Below are positions 57,222 through 64,000 of a DNA stretch of 64,000 bases, piece after piece; the stretch's first letter is position 1, and each line of letters starts with the position of its first letter. The notes below the pieces were generated by a model. It was not told the DNA's origin and did not search any database. It was given only the letters and a program-made list of their open reading frames with translations. A program made the position numbers and the translations under genes. The stretch is from Alphaproteobacteria bacterium (lineage in GTDB: Bacteria > Pseudomonadota > Alphaproteobacteria > DSM-16000 > Inquilinaceae), in NCBI GenBank assembly GCA_028284045.1, contig JANQSN010000025.1, forward strand, positions 1 through 64,000. Direction: 5' to 3'.

Positions 57222-59585
57222 ATGTACACCATCGCCCGCCGCGAAGCCTTCTCCGACACCACCTTCCTATGGGAGGTGCTGGCCGCCGACGTCGCCGCGG
57301 CGGCCGAGCCCGGCCACTTCGTCATGCTCCGGCTGCGCGAGGGCGGGGAGCGGATCCCGCTGACCATCGCCGATTTCGACCGGCACGCAGGCACGGTGAC
57401 GCTGGTCGTCCAGGCGCTCGGCCGCACCACGCGGGAAATGCGCGACCGCTATCGGGCGGGCGACCAGATCTTGGACTTCGTCGGGCCGCTCGGCCTGCCG
57501 CAGCATGTCGCGCGCGTCGGCCATGTCGTGCTGGTCGGTGGCGGGCTCGGCGTCGCGCCGGTCTTCCCGCAGCTTCGCGCCTTCGCCGCCGCCGGCAACC
57601 GCACCACCGGCATCGTCGGCTTCCGCACCCGCGACGCCGTCTTCTGGACGGAGCGGTTCCGCGAGACCGGCGACGACCTGATCGTCTGCACCGACGACGG
57701 CAGCCTGGGCCGCCCCGGGCTGGTCACCGGCGCGCTGGAAGAGGTGCTGACGCGCGACCGGCCGGACCTGGTGGTCGCCATCGGCCCGCTGCCGATGATG
57801 CAGGCCTGCGTCGAGACCACCCGCCCGTTCGGCGTGAAGACCATGGTGTCGCTGAACGCGATCATGGTCGACGGCACGGGCATGTGCGGCTCCTGCCGCG
57901 TCACGGTGGACGGCGCGGTTCGCTTCGCCTGCGTCGACGGCCCCGACTTCGACGGGCATCTCGTGGACTTCCCGGAGCTTCTGGCGCGCCAGAAGCGGTT
58001 TCGCGGCCAAGAGGCTGCGGCGAGCGACGACTACGCCAATGTCTGCACCCTGCAACGCACGCTCTTCGAGGAAGGCAAGCGCAGCTACAAGAAGCTGACG
58101 GCCCTCAGCCCCACCCAGGTGCCGATGCCGGAGCGCGACGCGGCGGCCCGCGCCTGCAATTTCCAAGAGGTCAACCTGGGCTACGGCCTGGAGGAAGCGC
58201 TGGCCGAAGCCGACCGCTGCATCCAGTGCAAGAAGCCGGCCTGCATCGCCGGCTGCCCGGTCGCCATCGACATCCCGCGCTTCATCCGCCACCTGCTGGT
58301 CCGCGACCTGGACGGGGCGCTGGCGGTGATCAACGAGTCCAACCTGTTCCCGTCCATCTGTGGGCGCGTCTGCCCGCAGGAAACGCAGTGCGAGAGCCAG
58401 TGCATCGTGGCCCGCAAGATGCAGTCGGTGGCGATCGGCCGGCTGGAGCGCTTCGTCGGCGACCATGCGCGGGCCCGGCCGGCGATGCCCGCCGACGGTG
58501 CCGGGCATCTGGGACGGGTCGCCATCGTCGGGTCCGGCCCCGCCGGTCTGGCCGCGGCGGCCGATCTGGCGCGCTGCGGTGCGGAGGTCACGGTCTACGA
58601 GGCACTGCATGTGGTGGGCGGGGTGCTGCGCTACGGCATCCCGGCCTTCCGGCTGCCGCGCGACATCATCGACCGGGAGGTGGCGCGGCTAGCCGATCTC
58701 GGCGTCCGGTTCGAGACCAACAAGGTGGTGGGCAAGACGTTCACCATCCCGCAGCTTCTGGCCGACGCCACCGGCGGACCGGGCGCCGGCCGCGGCTTCG
58801 ACGCGGTGTTCGTCGGCGCCGGTGCCGGGGCACCCAGCTTCCTGGGCATCCCCGGGGAGAGCGCCGGCCAAGTCTACTCCGCCAACGAATTCCTGACCCG
58901 CGTCAACCTGATGGGCGGCGACCGCTTCCCCTATCTCGACACGCCGCTGGGCATCGGCCGCAGCGTCGTCGTCATCGGCGCCGGCAATACCGCCATGGAC
59001 TGCCTGCGCGTCGCCCGGCGGCTCGGCGTGGAGACCGTGCGCTGCCTCTACCGCCGTTCCGAGGCGGAGGCGCCGGCGCGGGTGGAGGAGCTGCGCCACG
59101 CCAAGGAAGAGGGCATCGAATTCCACTTCCTGCATGCGCCGGAGGCCATCCTGACCGACGACGACGGCAATGTCCGCGGCATGCGGGTGGCACGCATGGC
59201 CCTGGGCGAACCGGACGAGCGGGGTCGTCGCCGCCCGATGCCGACCGGCGAGACGCTGGATCTCGACTGCGACACGGTGATCTACGCGCTGGGCACCCAG
59301 GCCAACCCGATCATCGGCCAGGCGACGCCGGGGCTCGACCTCAACCGCTGGGGCAACATCGTCGCCGACGAGGTGACGCAAGCAACCAACCTGCCCGGTG
59401 TCTTCGCCGGCGGCGATATCGTCAGCGGCGGCGCCACGGTCATTCTGGCGATGGGCGCCGGCCGCCGCGCGGCGCGCGCCATCGCGGCCTATCTGGGCGA
59501 CCCCGACCGGCGCTGGCCGGTGCCGCCGGAGGCGACGGCGGTACCCGCCGAGGTAACGCCGGCCGCTCAGGCCGCTGCCCAATAG
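57222..59585 (+). CDS. Fused NfnAB-type NADH-dependent ferredoxin:NADP+ oxidoreductase
   Basis: 787 residues in one frame. The N-terminal third (1 to about 280) is NfnA/PyrK-like: an FAD-binding barrel, then VVLVGGGLGVAPVFPQLRAF for NAD and a [2Fe-2S] site near GTGMCGSCRVTVDGAVRFACVDGP. The rest is NfnB/GltD-like: two [4Fe-4S] cysteine groups (CIQCKKPACIAGCP and ICGRVCPQETQCESQC), then GSGPAGLAAAADLARCG (FAD) and VVIGAGNTAMDCLRVARRLG (NADPH). In other organisms these are two subunits that bifurcate electrons to low-potential ferredoxin. Position in the nif operon points to electron supply to nitrogenase. Confidence 0.92.
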   Translation: MYTIARREAFSDTTFLWEVLAADVAAAAEPGHFVMLRLREGGERIPLTIADFDRHAGTVTLVVQALGRTTREMRDRYRAGDQILDFVGPLGLPQHVARVGHVVLVGGGLGVAPVFPQLRAFAAAGNRTTGIVGFRTRDAVFWTERFRETGDDLIVCTDDGSLGRPGLVTGALEEVLTRDRPDLVVAIGPLPMMQACVETTRPFGVKTMVSLNAIMVDGTGMCGSCRVTVDGAVRFACVDGPDFDGHLVDFPELLARQKRFRGQEAAASDDYANVCTLQRTLFEEGKRSYKKLTALSPTQVPMPERDAAARACNFQEVNLGYGLEEALAEADRCIQCKKPACIAGCPVAIDIPRFIRHLLVRDLDGALAVINESNLFPSICGRVCPQETQCESQCIVARKMQSVAIGRLERFVGDHARARPAMPADGAGHLGRVAIVGSGPAGLAAAADLARCGAEVTVYEALHVVGGVLRYGIPAFRLPRDIIDREVARLADLGVRFETNKVVGKTFTIPQLLADATGGPGAGRGFDAVFVGAGAGAPSFLGIPGESAGQVYSANEFLTRVNLMGGDRFPYLDTPLGIGRSVVVIGAGNTAMDCLRVARRLGVETVRCLYRRSEAEAPARVEELRHAKEEGIEFHFLHAPEAILTDDDGNVRGMRVARMALGEPDERGRRRPMPTGETLDLDCDTVIYALGTQANPIIGQATPGLDLNRWGNIVADEVTQATNLPGVFAGGDIVSGGATVILAMGAGRRAARAIAAYLGDPDRRWPVPPEATAVPAEVTPAAQAAAQ

Positions 59586-59621
59586 GTCCGCCGCCACCCA
59601 GCGCGCAAGGAGACGCGATCC

Positions 59622-60254
59622 ATGCTATGCCCAAAATGCCGCCAGCCGATCGAGGGGCCGGAGGAATACATCTGCTGCGGCACCGATATGCTGGACTGGC
59701 GCTGCCGGGCGTGCGGCAAGGTCAGCCAGGGTTTCGCCTTCCCCTATGGCCGCTGTCCCCGCTGCGGCGGCGCGTTGGAGTTGGCCGCGCCGGCGCCGGT
59801 GGTGGCCGACGAGGCGCTGACCGCCCTGCGCGCTGCGGTCGAGATCGAGTTGGGCGGCCAAGCCTTCTACGCGGAGGCTGCGGAGCGTGCCGTCGATGCC
59901 GATCTGGCGGACCTGTTCGCCCGTCTGGCCGAGATGGAGGCGGAGCACCTGGCGACGCTGGAACATCGCTATCCCGCACCCCCCAGCGAGGCGGGTGCCG
60001 TGTCCGCGGTCGACCGGGCGGCGCTCTTCGCCGGCATCGGCGACCATGGCGGGGATCCCGCCCGGCTGCTCGACATCGCGATCGCCTGCGAGAGCCGGGC
60101 GGCCACCTTCTTCGCCGAGCAGGCCGGCCGGCTGCCGGAGGGGTCGGACGCCCATCAGCTCTGCCGGGAGCTCGCGGCGGAAGAGCGCGAGCACGCCGAC
60201 TTGCTGGCCACCGAACGCGACCGCCGGCGCGTCGGCAAGGCCGGGATTCTGTAG
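59622..60254 (+). CDS. Rubrerythrin-like protein with N-terminal zinc/iron ribbons
   Basis: 210 residues. The first 50 carry eight Cys (3, 6, 18, 19, 28, 31, 45, 48), which could form two small rubredoxin-like or zinc-ribbon sites. From about 65 the ferritin-like helical part holds EIELGGQAFYAEAAER, EMEAEHLATLEH, ESRAATFFAEQA and AAEEREHADLL, a diiron site of rubrerythrin type with E-x6-Y and ExxH patterns. Usual rubrerythrin has the rubredoxin at the C-terminus, so the order is reversed. Likely peroxide or oxygen scavenging near nitrogenase. Confidence 0.85.
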   Translation: MLCPKCRQPIEGPEEYICCGTDMLDWRCRACGKVSQGFAFPYGRCPRCGGALELAAPAPVVADEALTALRAAVEIELGGQAFYAEAAERAVDADLADLFARLAEMEAEHLATLEHRYPAPPSEAGAVSAVDRAALFAGIGDHGGDPARLLDIAIACESRAATFFAEQAGRLPEGSDAHQLCRELAAEEREHADLLATERDRRRVGKAGIL

Positions 60255-60366
60255 CGCGACCCAACCAAACCAACCGCGAGGGCCGATTCACACCCAGCCG
60301 CGGGCGCGAAGCGCCTAGCTTGGATTATGCGCCGTCTTCAGCCTTCGACTCCTTGCTGGCACTCCG

Positions 60367-60789
60367 CTATTCCCCGCCGGCAGGAGTCCCGGCCACCACC
60401 AACTTCTCAACGAGACCCACCAAGTCGGCGGCGCCGAACGGCTTCATGAGGACATCTCGAACCCGGTACGTGTAGAAAACCGTGCGTGCGACGTCGGAAC
60501 TGTTGCCTGGCCGGAAGCCAGAAACACCGATGACCATGGGCGGGGAACCGCGGCCGGCGGCCTTTTCGTTAAGGTGGGTCAGGAAATTCCGTCCACTATC
60601 CCTAATCGGGACATCTTCCGGAGAGATGATCAGATCAACGATGAAGACGTCATAGTCGGCCCCGTCCGACAGCGCGATGGCTTCGCTTGACGTGTAGCTA
60701 ATGTCGACCGCATGGCCATGGGCGCGCAACGCTTCACGCCATTGCGATGCCAAGTTGTAGTTGTCCTCAAGAATCAGGATTGATGCCAT
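60367..60789 (-). CDS. Single-domain response regulator
   Basis: 140 residues, one receiver domain: acidic pair ILILEDNYNL, phospho-Asp in DVFIVDLIISPED and VLMKPFG lysine. It has an insert of about 10 residues (SPEDVPIRDSGRNFL) after the Asp. It is 8 bp downstream of the bacteriophytochrome gene on the same strand and so the obvious partner of that kinase. Convergent with the rubrerythrin gene; a GGCGC-GAA-GCGCC hairpin (about 60302-60315) lies between. Confidence 0.88.
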   Translation of the reverse strand: MASILILEDNYNLASQWREALRAHGHAVDISYTSSEAIALSDGADYDVFIVDLIISPEDVPIRDSGRNFLTHLNEKAAGRGSPPMVIGVSGFRPGNSSDVARTVFYTYRVRDVLMKPFGAADLVGLVEKLVVAGTPAGGE

Positions 60790-60797
60790 TGCTTGTG

Positions 60798-63323
60798 CTA
60801 TTTCCCCAGAATCGAAGAGAGGACGCGATTCAATTCGGTTGCATCAATCGGCTTTGCAATAACGGGCATTGACAGATTTTCGACAATCTCATGACCATCG
60901 CTGCCATAGCCGGTCGCCAAGACGAAGGGGATCCTCAGCCTCTCAAGATGCCGGGCCACCGGAATGCTCATTTCTCCATGCAGATTGAGGTCAAGCAGGC
61001 AGAAATCGTACGTCTCCCTGTCCAGCCATGCCAGGGCTTCGTCGATGCTCGCCGCGGCGTCGATTGCCGTGAACCCGGCATCGCGCAGAATCCGCTTGCC
61101 CAGCATCGCGACCACGAAGTTGTCCTCCACGACCAGGGCGCGGCGCGGCGTTCCCGCCATGGCGGTTGGGGCGCTGGACGGCACCGCCGCGACGGTCACG
61201 CTGGCCGTCAACTCGGCGTCGACAACGAGGTTGCCCGGCAGCCAGAAGGCGGCTTCAACACCGGCCGGATCGAACGACAAGGACGCTTCGCCTTGAAACT
61301 CGTATCTCAGCGCATCTTCGATGATGGAGCGGCCGAAACCGGCATGGGTGGGCGGGGTCACCGCGGGCCCGCCACGCTCCCGCCAGGTGATCGCGATGCC
61401 GTCGCGGTCGAACTGCCAACCGATCTCGATGGTCCCGTCGCTGGTCGAAAGGGCGCCATACTTGACGGCATTCGATGTCAGCTCGTGGAACAGCAGAACC
61501 AGGATCGATGACGCGTCCGACCGGAAGGCGACGTCCGGGCCTGTCACCGTGGCACGATCGGTGTTGGCGACATAGGGGCGCAACTCCAGCCGAACCAAAT
61601 CGCGCAGCCGCACGCCCTGCATCTCGGATCTGGTCAGAAGATTGTGCGCGCCTGCCAGGGCGATGATCCGCTTCTCCAGCGCATCGGCATACGCCTCGAC
61701 CGAGCGCGCCTCGGCCCGGCTGTGATGCGACAAGGACTGCACGAGCGATAGGATGTTGCGGACCCGGTGGTTGAGTTCGCGCACCATCAATCCAAGTCGC
61801 TCCCGGCTCTCCCGCAACTCCGCCTGCGTGGCCAGCGACTGTGACATGGCTTCGCGCAGCGCGGTGGCGATCTCGATATCGTCGGATGCCCATTCGGTGG
61901 ACCGGCCGCGCACGTTCTCCAGATATGTGTCGAAAGAGTTGCGGGGGGTCAGCCGGGGGATGTCGCCGTCGATGACGATGTCCTTCTCAGGCTGGCCGGC
62001 CCACCTCACCGCCGCTTCGGCAAGGTTTCTCAGATAAACCAGCCGAATGGCCGGTTCCCCGGGAGGGGCGATGACCAAGGCGCCGCCGGTGCCGCCCCAA
62101 TCCACGCCCGGCAACCGGTTCTGCAGATCGTCGACCGCCGCAATGCCCGTCGGGTCCGCAAGCGCCAGAAGCGCTTGGCACGCGGACGCGTCTGGCACCT
62201 GCCCGTGGCCGTTTGCTTTTCCGTCGACGAAGAACAACACCCCGTCGCAGGGAATAAGCTCAGCGATACCCGCCCCTGCTTCGTCCCAGTAGACGCTGGC
62301 CGCAAGCTCGCTGTCGTCGACGGCGACCAGTTTGCTCGACACGGCAAGGCATTGCCGCATCGTCGCTTGCTTCTTCATTTCAAGCGCGTGCTGGATGCGC
62401 AGGCTGATCAGCTTCCCGGCCAGTTCCGCGGCGTTGAGGGTCGCCGGATCGATGGTCTGAACGGTCATATGGTGCGAAGCGAACATGCCCCACAGCTTGC
62501 CGCCGACAACGACAGGAACCGTCAGCGTGCCGTGCACGCCCATATTGACCAGGTACTGCTGATGAACCCTGTCCTTGCCGCGCAGGATGGCCAACGACAT
62601 GTCCAGCGGTGCCGCGCCCGGCAAACCCAGGACCGCGATATCGGCGCCATTGACGTCATGGATGACGCGGATCGGCGTCGTCGCGTACAGCCTTCTGGCA
62701 ATCGGCGGAACGTCGGTCGACGGAAACCGAAGCCCAAGGAAGGACGGAACGCTGGGGTGGCGCGCCTCCGCCACCACGTCGCCGGCCCCGTCCGGCAAGA
62801 ACTGGTAGAACTTGACCCGGTCATAGCGGATCAGGTTGCGCAGCCGCTCGGTTGCCTCGGCAATGAACTCGCCGACGGTGTTCAACGGCATGGCCAAGAA
62901 GGCGCGCGCCTGTTCAATGGGGATCATGCGGTCCTGAGGCGACCGACACTCTGGCATCGCCTCCAGGATTGTGTGACCATTCTTCCGATGGATCGACACT
63001 TGGTATTCGGTGTCGCCGACCTGCCTTGCGGGCAAGACCTCGCGCTGTGCTTCGATCGTACCGTGGCTGAGCGCGTTTCGGATTTCGTGAAGGTACTTCG
63101 CTGAAAACGCCTCACTCGTCGAGGCGTTCAGCAGATCCCCCGGTGCACCATCGAAGGCAGACCCGAACGCCATGCCCGCATTGGCGCTGATGAAGGTGAA
63201 GCGCTCGAAATCCCGGTCACCGGCGACCAGCGCACCAAACCCCTGAATCGTGCCGGGAATGTGAATCGGATCGCGGTCGCAATTCGCGATTGCCTGCTTT
63301 AGTTGTGCATCTGATATGCTCAT
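60798..63323 (-). CDS. bphP: Bacteriophytochrome sensor histidine kinase with C-terminal receiver
   Basis: 841 residues from ATG 63323 with GGGGAGG before it. PAS with the biliverdin Cys15 (ANCDRDPIHIPGTIQGFG), GAF with FPSTDVPPIARRLY (a PASDIP variant with the Asp kept) and VHQQYLVNMGVHGTL, PHY with the PRNSF tongue motif and RGRSTEW. The kinase has RELNHRVRNILSLVQSL (HWE/HisKA_2 type His box) and HELTSNAVKYGAL. The C-terminal receiver has LVVEDNF, LLDLNLHG and IAKPID. It senses red/far-red light. The divergent heme oxygenase next to it would make its pigment. Confidence 0.95.
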   Translation of the reverse strand: MSISDAQLKQAIANCDRDPIHIPGTIQGFGALVAGDRDFERFTFISANAGMAFGSAFDGAPGDLLNASTSEAFSAKYLHEIRNALSHGTIEAQREVLPARQVGDTEYQVSIHRKNGHTILEAMPECRSPQDRMIPIEQARAFLAMPLNTVGEFIAEATERLRNLIRYDRVKFYQFLPDGAGDVVAEARHPSVPSFLGLRFPSTDVPPIARRLYATTPIRVIHDVNGADIAVLGLPGAAPLDMSLAILRGKDRVHQQYLVNMGVHGTLTVPVVVGGKLWGMFASHHMTVQTIDPATLNAAELAGKLISLRIQHALEMKKQATMRQCLAVSSKLVAVDDSELAASVYWDEAGAGIAELIPCDGVLFFVDGKANGHGQVPDASACQALLALADPTGIAAVDDLQNRLPGVDWGGTGGALVIAPPGEPAIRLVYLRNLAEAAVRWAGQPEKDIVIDGDIPRLTPRNSFDTYLENVRGRSTEWASDDIEIATALREAMSQSLATQAELRESRERLGLMVRELNHRVRNILSLVQSLSHHSRAEARSVEAYADALEKRIIALAGAHNLLTRSEMQGVRLRDLVRLELRPYVANTDRATVTGPDVAFRSDASSILVLLFHELTSNAVKYGALSTSDGTIEIGWQFDRDGIAITWRERGGPAVTPPTHAGFGRSIIEDALRYEFQGEASLSFDPAGVEAAFWLPGNLVVDAELTASVTVAAVPSSAPTAMAGTPRRALVVEDNFVVAMLGKRILRDAGFTAIDAAASIDEALAWLDRETYDFCLLDLNLHGEMSIPVARHLERLRIPFVLATGYGSDGHEIVENLSMPVIAKPIDATELNRVLSSILGK

Positions 63324-63401
63324 GTCCTCCCCTTCCGGCATGGGGCCAGTTGAGCGCTCATTGACTGTGGCGCAGGGCAATACGCAACGCAAAGGTTTCC
63401 A

Positions 63402-64000
63402 ATGACCGATGATGCCGCCGGCAGGTCTCTCAGACGGGCACTCGCCCAGTCGACGCGCGCGCGGCACGAGGCCCTGCATCGCCATCCGGTGTTTGCGCGC
63501 CTGCTGGCGCCGGACCTTAGCCAACCGGAGTATGCGGCCAGCCTGCGCGTGATGTTGACGTTTCTGGTGGCCGTGGAAGCGGCACGGTCGCGCGTTGGCG
63601 CCTTCCCCGCCTTGGGATTGGCGGCGGCGGTCGCCGCCTTGCGCCGGGATCTGGGCGACGGCGCAGACCGGTCCATCCGGATGCTGGATGCAACGGCAGC
63701 GCCCTCGGTTCTCGGGGCGCTGTACGTTGCCCATGGGGCGCAGTTCGGCCGCCAAGTCATCGGGCGGGCCGTTGGGGTGGCCCTGCCGAACGTCCGCCAT
63801 CACTATTTCCAAGCGCACGCCGATACCGGTGCGTGGCACTGTTTGTTGAGCACGCTGAACACCTACCCCGGTCAGGCGGCGGCGGAGCGGATCTGCGACG
63901 GGGCGGTCTCGGCCTTCGATTTCGTCGCCCAGCTTGCCGATACACAACTTTCCGGCGGCGGGTTGGCATGCGATGATGATGCGCATGCATCCGGGGCGGA
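63402..64000 (+). CDS. bphO: Heme oxygenase (BphO-like), C-terminus beyond window
   Basis: The frame opens at ATG 63402 and runs to the window edge without a stop, 199 complete codons. ARHEALHRHPVFARLL carries the probable proximal His, and SVLGALYVAHGAQFGRQVIGRAV is the heme oxygenase distal helix region (GxLYVxEGxxxGxxVI in relatives). It would open heme to biliverdin IX-alpha, the bacteriophytochrome chromophore. It is divergent from bphP, 78 bp apart, so the pair probably share a control region. Confidence 0.85.
   Translation, partial: MTDDAAGRSLRRALAQSTRARHEALHRHPVFARLLAPDLSQPEYAASLRVMLTFLVAVEAARSRVGAFPALGLAAAVAALRRDLGDGADRSIRMLDATAAPSVLGALYVAHGAQFGRQVIGRAVGVALPNVRHHYFQAHADTGAWHCLLSTLNTYPGQAAAERICDGAVSAFDFVAQLADTQLSGGGLACDDDAHASGA

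Noticed and set aside
57269..60475. 1068-residue open frame over the Nfn fusion and rubrerythrin
   Set aside because: A shadow of GC-rich codons in another frame: Arg/Gly/Ala-rich with no domain, while the true frames hold complete families.

Overview
The window is high-GC, alphaproteobacterial DNA, most like a nitrogen-fixing member of the Rhodospirillales (Azospirillum/Rhodospirillum type). The evidence is a divK-pleD pair, a DinB with an N-terminal Cys ribbon, the block gatCAB / ruvX / pyrB-pyrC-plsY-dprA-topA-rnr, a Mo-nitrogenase cluster with a draT-draG switch, and a bacteriophytochrome of the HWE/HisKA_2 kinase type. The species cannot be named from the sequence alone.

Layout. (1) 1-28 kb is mostly housekeeping: dinB (cut by the window edge), divK, pleD, rpmG, a HigBA-type toxin-antitoxin pair, an S41 protease lipoprotein, rnr, topA, dprA, an OmpA-like lipoprotein, a degenerate plsY-like gene, a dihydroorotase homologue without the HxH metal motif, pyrB, ruvX, gatCAB and a Cys/Met-metabolism PLP enzyme. 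Set into this block at 16.1-21.7 kb is a four-gene peptide/nickel-type ABC transporter on the minus strand, preceded by a clear cobalamin riboswitch. It is therefore a candidate cobalt or corrinoid-related uptake system. (2) A tRNA-Ser(GCU) at 28.0 kb is followed by about 0.56 kb without a gene and then a complete type I-E CRISPR-Cas locus (cas3, cas8e, cse2, cas7e, cas5e, cas6e, cas1, cas2). Its array has 18 full 29-bp repeats, and the 19th is cut by an IS5-family element. Cas6e lacks the catalytic histidine seen in E. coli and Thermus Cas6e. (3) 39.6-60.3 kb is the nif region. Three strong sigma-54 promoters, each with TGT-N10-ACA NifA sites, head three units: nifB-fdxN-nifZ-nifT-modABC; nifHDK-nifENX-DUF269-fdxB; and iscA-nfu-nifV-nifW-nfnAB fusion-rubrerythrin. 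draT-draG runs divergently from nifH and has its own candidate sigma-54 promoter next to the shared NifA sites. (4) The right end holds a response regulator, a bacteriophytochrome kinase with a C-terminal receiver, and a divergent heme oxygenase cut by the window edge.

How the genes work together. NifA with sigma-54 should switch on molybdate uptake (ModABC), cofactor synthesis (NifB, E, N, X, V), the nitrogenase proteins (NifH, D, K), Fe-S supply (IscA, Nfu) and an electron-delivery branch (fused Nfn transhydrogenase plus FdxN and FdxB) together, with a rubrerythrin-like protein as probable oxygen or peroxide defence. DraT/DraG would switch NifH off and on by ADP-ribosylation of Arg102. nifA, nifS, full-length nifU and nifQ are not in the window.

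The items most worth a second look are the riboswitch-controlled transporter with a fused permease-ATPase subunit, the IS-truncated CRISPR array with a histidine-less Cas6e, and the nif-embedded Nfn fusion with its rubrerythrin partner.
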